Assembly: GCA_027972325.1 (NCBI GenBank)
Contig: JAPMOS010000030.1
Coordinates: 318,048 to 382,047 of the forward strand
DNA from: Paratrimastix pyriformis
Lineage: Eukaryota; Preaxostyla; Paratrimastigidae
Reading direction: 5' to 3'
DNA length: 64,000 nucleotides
Shown one piece after another: positions 57,924-64,000 of this stretch. Below the pieces are notes generated by a model. That model was not told where the DNA came from and ran no database searches. It worked only from the letters and a program-made list of their open reading frames with translations. Each line of letters starts with the position of its first letter. The first letter of the stretch is position 1. A program made the position numbers and the translations under genes.

Positions 57924-60348
57924 TCACCTCCTTCCGATCGTCGCTCCTCCGGTGCGGGCGTTGCTGTAGGCCTGCAAGAGGGCCTCGTGCATGACGGCCA
58001 TCAGGGGCAGCTCGATGTTGAGGCAACGCCGGGTCTCTTGGAGGTAGTTGCACACCAGGAAGATCCGGTCGGGCGGCGCCCCCGTCCGGACGGAGGCCGC
58101 CTGGCGCAGGGCCGCCAGCTGGGCGCTCGGGTCCCCGGGGCGAGCGATGGCCATGGCCGAAGGATCGTGGCGATCCAGCCAGGGGTTGGCCCGGAAGGCA
58201 GGAACAATCTCATCCACCTTGGTGACCACCAGCAGAGGATTGTGCTCTGGCGGGAAGAAGAAAAAGGTGAATGCATGCGGATACGAGGATGAAAAGGGGG
58301 CCAAGACAAACCGCGCAGCTTGGCGAAGGTCGACCGGATCATCTCGACCTGGGAGGCGTCGACTGTCTCCCCCAGATCGGCGGCGGGGATGACGAAGATC
58401 ACCGCGTTGGGGGCCCGCAGGTGGCGCGTGGCCTCGCCCTGGACCAGCTGGCCCACCGACTCAGCGTCCCTCCGGCTCATCTCCCAGTTCTCGGGGAACT
58501 GGCCCTCCATGACCCGCTTGAGGTCCATCGAGTTCCACGTCTCGGCCGTCAGGCCCCACGTATCCCACAAGTTGAAGTTGAACGTGCGGCCCTCCTCGCC
58601 GAACCGGAGCCGCTTCAAGGAGCGTGTGGCGTGGTCGACGCCCCCCAGGACGATCATGGGCTGGACAATGTCGTTGGGGTGCTTGCTGAGGATGGTGGCA
58701 AAGCCGTTGATCAGACTCGACTTGCCCGCGCCGGCAATGCCGAACACCAGGATGTTGAGCTTCTGCTTGTCGTCCCGTGGGCAGGGGTGCCGGATGGCCA
58801 GCAGCGGGCCGGCAGCGACGACTGTGCAAAGAGGAAGATCCGAATGAGCGAACCACCAAAAAAGCCGATGATGTTGGCGCAGACCTGCTGGGTAGAGAAC
58901 AGTGGTGCGATAGCTTCCAGAGACAAAGGTCAACTGAAAGTCGGTCTCCCGCAGCCCGAGCCATTCGAACGGCTTGTATTCGAGGGTCATGCTGAATCCA
59001 GCTTCCGCGTGCGGAGGCACAGCAGCCGTCGCAACAGCGCCGGATTTGAAGATCGCCGTCTCGAGAACGGCCACTGAGAGGGGCGGCAGGGTGGCGGAGC
59101 CCTTGTTTCGGATTTTGAGGGGAATCGTGACCGACGAGCCGTCCTGGGTCAGGTTGAATCTGAGAATGATCTCCATCTAGAGCGGTAGGGTCATGAAGTA
59201 AAAGCGACAAAGAGGCACTGGCACCCTGCCCAGTCCAACAAAGGAAGGCAGCTTTCGGGCGGATCGTTGGTGACAGACCTCCTTTTCGGCCTTGCGGCGA
59301 GCCTCCACTTCGGCTTTGCGAGCCATGGTCTCCTGGCAGAGAGAATCCAACACAGAAGGGCCATTCGTCATACGCACAGAGATATGCATTTGCACACAAA
59401 CATTTGACGACGGTTGATTGTAATGGGTGTCCGTGCGCAGACCTCGAGGGCCTCGGCGACCTTCTCCATGGAGGGCCGGGCGGTTGGGTCGGGGCTGCAC
59501 ATGCGCATCAGCAGCCCCGCCAGCTTGGGCGGGCAGCCGGCCGCCTTCTCCAGGGCGGCCACCTCGGCGAAGGCTTTCTGAAGCTCAACTTCCGAGGGGA
59601 GCTCATCGGTCTTGTGGTCAGTGTCCGTCTGCGAGTACAAGCAGTACAGCGTCACCCCCAGCGCGTACACATCCGTGGCGGGCATGTTTCCCGGACGCAG
59701 GCTGAGGTCCACCCCCTTCCCCGGAGGCGCCCCGGGCATCGTAAACAGCTCGGGTGCCATGAAGCCGGGCGTGCCGCGGCGGAGGCCATAAGTGAGCGAG
59801 CCGCCCGTGAAGACGCAGGCCAGGCCCAGGTCGGCCAGCAGGGCCATTGAACGTTCCGTCTTGGTGGCCGGATCCATCTGTCGGCGCAGCAGCACGTTGG
59901 CCGGCTTCATGTCATTGTGCAGCACCCGGTGGTTGTTGTGCGGGAAGGGCTTCCCGTGCAGATAGGTCAGGCCCCGGACCATGTCCCCCAACAGCAGCCA
60001 GCGCTCGGTCCGGTCAGCGGCCGGGTCGGCTGATGGGTTGCGCAGGTGGCGCCGGATGACCCCGTCCAGGTCGCCCCCCTCGCAGAAAGGTGTCACCAGG
60101 CACCGCAGCAGCGGCCCGCCCGGCTCAAGCTGCGGCCATCCGCGCCATCAGAAGAAACACAACAGAGATGAGTGGAGTACGTACATGCAAAGGGGTGTGC
60201 CGCAAAGGAGAGAGTGGCGGTGGTGGGGGATCATTCCAGTCATCATCATTCCAGTCATCATCATCATCATCATCATCATCATTCCAGTCATCATCATCAT
60301 CATCATCCAATCATCATCATCATCATCCAATCATCATCATCATCATCC

Positions 60349-60403
<55 letters not shown>

Positions 60404-61481
60404 GATCATCGATCATCGATCATCGATCATCGATCATCATCGGCATGACAGAAACTAAGGAGGAAGTGCGCGCGTCGAACGGACCTGCACCTCAATGGGA
60501 GGCCCGGCTGCCGGGAGGACGTTGGGGTGGTTGACGGCGGTGAGGATGAAGCTCTCGTTGAAGAAGCCCGCTCTTCCGGCGACCGGGGCGGCCTGGTGGC
60601 CTTCAGAGCCACCTCAGTGTGGTCCCGGATGTCTTCCACTCGGAAGGTCACCCCAAAGGACCCTTCGCCCAGCACCCAGTACAGCCGTGTCAGCGGGCGC
60701 CCGTCCTCGAATACGGGAGGTAGGCCGGCGGTACCGTCAACTGGGGCGGCATCCGGCTGCGGCTTGTGCTTGTAGGTGTTCCCCACCAAGTCGAAGAGGA
60801 GCAGACGGGTGTGGTCCGCCTTCACGTCTTTGTCCTCGCCCGCGAAGACTCCTGCAAGAAGAGGTGGAGCGGTGGGGATTGACACGACAGCGGCTGCTGG
60901 TGCTGTTGGAGGGGAACGGAGAGTCCCCAGAAATCCAGCCTGCCGAGAAGTGCGGGAAACAATAGATTGCGTGAAAGAAGCACACCTTGAATGTGGCGAG
61001 ATATTGCGAGGCCATTGGTTCAGGCACTTCCTCCAACATGCAACGTGGCATCTCACCTTGTGTCCGTGTAACGAGAGAGATCGCAAAAGGATTTGCACTG
61101 GTGTCTTCCTCTGTGTGAAACACGGCGACAATCGAACAGAATGATGTGCCCGAACAAACCAGAAATGAACACAATATCTCCGGGATTTACTCTTGGAATC
61201 TGGTCGGGGTCGACCCTTTGTAACGAAAACGGCCACAAACGCTTTCAGGCTCATCCGAACGGCCGACTTCTCCCATTTCTTGGTTGAAATGTCCGCCGTG
61301 AAAGGGGAGCCCTGGCCCGATCCAATGGCGATCGAAATCGCTTGAATTTGTCGCGAGAGACCGGATTTCCAGCCGGTGGTGACATGATATGTCTGTGCGA
61401 TGATGCTTGAGCCGCCGCGAGTTACTGGGACGCGGAGAAACCTTCCAGGGCAACTCGTTGAGCATAGTTATTCAAAATTTT
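57924..61481 (-). CDS. Protein kinase-GTPase fusion protein (5' end unresolved)
   Basis: Minus-strand exons: 61481-61215 (with one frame shift near 61428), 61110-60986, 60939-60485, 60129-59443, 59332-59279, 59176-58885, 58821-58312, 58246-57924. The N-terminus is beta-rich and unrecognised. The kinase has loop VLGEGSFGV, lysine VALK, helix FFNESFIL, catalytic VLHNDMKPANVLL (HND for HRD), ADLGLA (DLG for DFG), GTPGFMAPE and DVYALGVTLY. An 18-residue basic/acidic exon links it in phase to a beta-sandwich-like segment and a GTPase with P-loop GIAGAGKSS, switch WDTWG and TKVDE. About 900 residues. Junctions 59443/59332 and 59279/59176 are phase 0, which is what makes this one gene. Exon 60939-60485 is one base short of frame between VALK and the next helix. 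Confidence 0.75.
60130..60484. repeat. ATC microsatellite in kinase-gene intron
   Basis: ATC array (60235-60440) with ATTCCAGTC and CGATC breaks, within the intron between the kinase N-lobe exon and the exon holding the rest of the kinase. Confidence 0.9.
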
Positions 61482-61724
61482 CTGCGAAAACCGTTTCGTG
61501 TGATGATATTCGGGCATCGCACATTAGTGGTCCTCTTTGCAAGGCCCTCCGAACGATAGTCACCCGACGCGAGCTGCTGCTGACTTTCAATCATCATCTG
61601 GTTGGGCCTGGGCGGTCCCCGGAAGCCGGCGGGCACCTCCGCCTAATGGGATGTCATCACCACACGGCGGCGTGTTGATTGGGGCAATGGCCGTTCTTGA
61701 GACTCATCTTCTTCCCTCGCCGCA

Positions 61725-61953
61725 GGTGTGCTGCATGTCGAGCTGCCCGGGTGCCCCGCGACTTGGTCCACCTTGGACGCCGACCCCGCCGGGGAATGCT
61801 GACCTGACCGCACATGCCCCGACGGGCGCCGACTACCGGCGCGTCTTCCGGCTGCCCCAGCCGCCTGGGCGAGATCACAGCCTGCGCCGACGGGGTCATG
61901 ACCGTCCGCTGCCCCGCGGTCGCCCGCCCGTCGTCGTCATCCCCATCCAGTAA
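61725..61953 (+). pseudogene. HSP20/alpha-crystallin-like stretch with broken frame
   Basis: After a possible acceptor (CGCCGCAG), successive plus-strand frames read VLHVELPGCP, then DADPAG, then YRRVFRLPQPPG, then EITACADGVMTVRCPAV. These match in order the small-heat-shock-protein pattern (VELPG, RxFRLP, DGVLTVRxP), but no single frame carries them all; at least three one-base shifts are needed, at C or G runs. Either a decayed gene or unreliable sequence. Confidence 0.4.
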
Positions 61954-61959
61954 GCCCAG

Positions 61960-62860
61960 GGGGTGAAACTTTTTTTTTTTGGCGGAACACGAAGGACTTT
62001 ACACGAAGGAAACCTCTGTGCTGAGGGGTGGCGGGGTTGGCTTGGCGGGCTTTGGTTTCACCGGAGCAGTCGCTTTGGTGGTTTGGGGAACCGGGACAGT
62101 CCACGTTCCTGGCCATCTGCACCCGCTGCTCAGAAGAGCCCACCGCCCGCCACCCCACGCTGCCGGTGTCTCCCCAAGTGGCTCCTGGGAATGGACGCTC
62201 ACGGGACGCACGGGTGATGGGTGGGGTGGTGGGGTGCAGCTCGACCCGAGGACCCGACCCAGCCCGCCCGGCAAGTTCGCCTTCGCCCTGGGGCCGCACA
62301 GCTGCGACCTGCCCCAGACCCCGACGGTCAGGACGGCCCTCCCCTCTGCCCTGCCCACGCGCAACTGCCTGTTCTGCGCCATCAGCAGGCTCTCCTGCAA
62401 GCGCGATGCCAACCCTGCCGCACGAGATTCGCCAAGCACTGGTCTTTTACCACGCCCCCAGATGTGTGCGCCTGCGAAAAGCCTCCTTGTCATTGCAGGC
62501 CTGCCCCAGGTGGCCTGGGCCCGCGGTCTCCGCTTACCGGCGCATGCTGGTGCTGAGTGTGGTGATGCTGATGCTGTGCACGCAGACCCTGGGGACTTTG
62601 TCGAAGCTGCGGGCCGCGCTGGACCTCCCGCCTCCCGCCTGCCCTGCCAAGCTCCTCTCCCAGGCACTGTGTGCGATCTTGTGCCCTCCTCTTGAGCTGG
62701 AAGAAGGCATTACAAGCATTCCGTCAAAATTCATACATGTGCTGTGTATGATGATGTCGATACACGTGCCTTGCAGCTTACTGAAAGAGAAGATGGGTTG
62801 GGAAAGGGGACAAGAGCAACGCCGAGACGTCACGTGTCGGTGTCCCAGACGGGAGTTGCT
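61960..62860. other. GC-rich stretch with open frames, unassigned
   Basis: Long overlapping open frames on both strands. Some plus-strand segments are Cys-rich (AICTRCSEEP, NCLFCAISRLSC) but no family fits and frame breaks are likely here as in the neighbours. No call made. Confidence 0.3.
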
Positions 62861-64000
62861 CGGGGGCTTGTAGGTGAGCCGCTGCTCGGCGTTGGTGCGG
62901 GCCTGCTTGAGGGTGTCGTAGAGGACGGCCATCAGGGGCAGCTCGATGTTGAGGCAACGCTCGGTATCGGAGAGGAGGTAGTTGCACACCAGGAAGATCC
63001 GGTTGGGGGCACCCCGTCCGGGCGGAGGCCGCCTGGCGCAGGGCCGCCAGCTGGGCGCTCGGGTCCTGGGGCCCCGACCCGGTCGGGGCAGCCGCGGCGC
63101 CATGTAGGTCCAGCCAGGGTTGGCGCGGAAGCCTTCCACCAGCTCGTCCACCTTGGTGACCACCAGCAGCGGGTTGAAGTCTGCCGAGAAGAGAAATGGG
63201 AGGGGGGGGGGGGGGGGGGAAGGGGATGTCAAAGAGAAAGAGCGGGCCGTTGATGACGGGGAGGGAGGGGAAGACGGACCGCGCAGCTTGGCGAAGGTCG
63301 CCCGGATCATCTCGATCTCGGATCCGTCGACTGTCTCCCCAGATCGGCAGCGGGATGACGAAGATCACCGCGTTGGGGCCCGCAGGTGGCGCGTGGAGGC
63401 GCCCTGGGCCAGCAGGGCCACCGACTCGGCGTCCATCTGGCTCATCTCCCAGCCGGAGGGGAACTGGCCCTCCATGACCCGCTTGAGTTCCATCGAGTTC
63501 CACGTCTCGGCCGTCAGGCCCCACGTGTCCCACAAGTTGAAGTTGAACGTGCGGCCTCCTCGCCGAACCGGAGCCGCTGCAGGGTGCGCGTGGCGTGGTC
63601 GACGCCCCCAGCACGGCCATGGGCTGGACAAGGTCGCGGGGTTCGTGCTCAGGATGGTGGCGAAGCCGTTGATCAGACTCGACTTGCCCGCGCCGGCAAT
63701 GCCGAACACCAGGATGTTGAGCTTCTGCTTGTCGTCCCGTGGGCAGGGTGCCGGATGTCCAGAAGAGGCCCCGCAGCAACGACTATCCCACCCCGGGCAA
63801 CATCAACAAATCAGTCAGTCAGTCAGTCAGTCTCGCACATCAACAAATCGATCGTTCGTTTCAACATCAGACGAACCTGATGGGTAGTGAAAAATTTGTT
63901 TGCAGCCTGCCGACTGAAAGGTGAAGGTGATGTGAAAGTCTTCTTCCCGAAGACCCATATAGCTGAACGGCTTGTACCGAGGACACATGGAGAACAGTCA
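62860..64000 (-). pseudogene. Second copy of the GTPase region, frame-broken, 5' partial
   Basis: Closely parallels 57924-58990: same order of NILVFGIAGAGKSSLINGFA, WDTWGLTAETWNSM, LVVTKVDE, RIFLVCNYL and NIELPLMAV. Compared with copy 1 the frame breaks several times, each by loss of one base in a C- or G-run (near 63010, 63350, 63560 and 63610). The intron between the switch exon and the TKVDE exon is present at about 63182-63278 and holds a G-run. Sequence before 64000 is missing, so it is unknown whether this copy also had a kinase domain. A pseudogene or a second gene with base-calling errors near a contig end are equally possible. Confidence 0.65.

Noticed and set aside
61425-61441. 17-nt intron in the kinase-GTPase gene
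   Set aside because: It would restore frame, but its donor (GTTTCT) does not fit the others and 17 nt is below normal intron size; a one-base frame break is simpler.
61979-62695. 238-codon plus-strand frame
   Set aside because: Low-motif, GC-rich, with equally long open frames in other registers and on the other strand. Left unassigned.

Overview
The window is nuclear DNA of a flagellated, GC-rich protist. It holds split genes with short phase-consistent exons, introns packed with (ATC)n/(GAT)n microsatellites, and a complete outer-arm axonemal dynein heavy chain gene. No operons, rRNA, tRNA or CRISPR were seen. The paired leucine-rich proteins at 5.9-10.9 kb have an N-terminus I associate from memory with large families in the free-living metamonad Paratrimastix; that is a suggestion to test by search, not an identification.

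Layout. 1-2.9 kb (+): 3' half of a bacterial-type NAD+ synthase gene, cut by the window start. 3.4-5.6 kb (-): remnant of a formate/nitrite transporter and a multi-exon seven-helix membrane protein. 5.9-10.9 kb (-): tandem pair of intronless leucine-rich-repeat genes. 11.2-13.5 kb (-): four-exon gene of unknown function. 14.2-16.1 kb (-): four-exon RING-finger gene. 16.3-19.9 kb (-): eight-exon GT61-family glycosyltransferase. 20.9-51.0 kb (+): 44-exon dynein heavy chain, DNAH5/DNAH8 (Chlamydomonas gamma) class, about 4,587 residues, every exon joint checked for phase. 51.8-56.9 kb (+): ten-exon P2B-type Ca2+-ATPase with a calmodulin-binding-like tail. 57.9-61.5 kb (-): kinase-GTPase fusion gene. 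61.7-64.0 kb: a frame-broken HSP20-like stretch and a second, frame-broken copy of the GTPase part.

The genes do not form a pathway. The most unusual signals lie in the introns: (1) 38 of 43 dynein donors read GTC, mostly GTCNG, instead of GTA/GTG; (2) exon-intron junctions are repeatedly copied into the neighbouring intron, in at least four genes; (3) a ~65-bp sequence is shared by the 3' parts of introns of two unrelated genes in sense orientation, as expected of an introner-like element; (4) intron 3' ends carry C-tracts running into the acceptor. Gene models were built by eye from reading-frame and homology continuity; no transcript evidence was available. Single-base frame breaks cluster in the last 3 kb and near C-runs, so sequence error there cannot be excluded.
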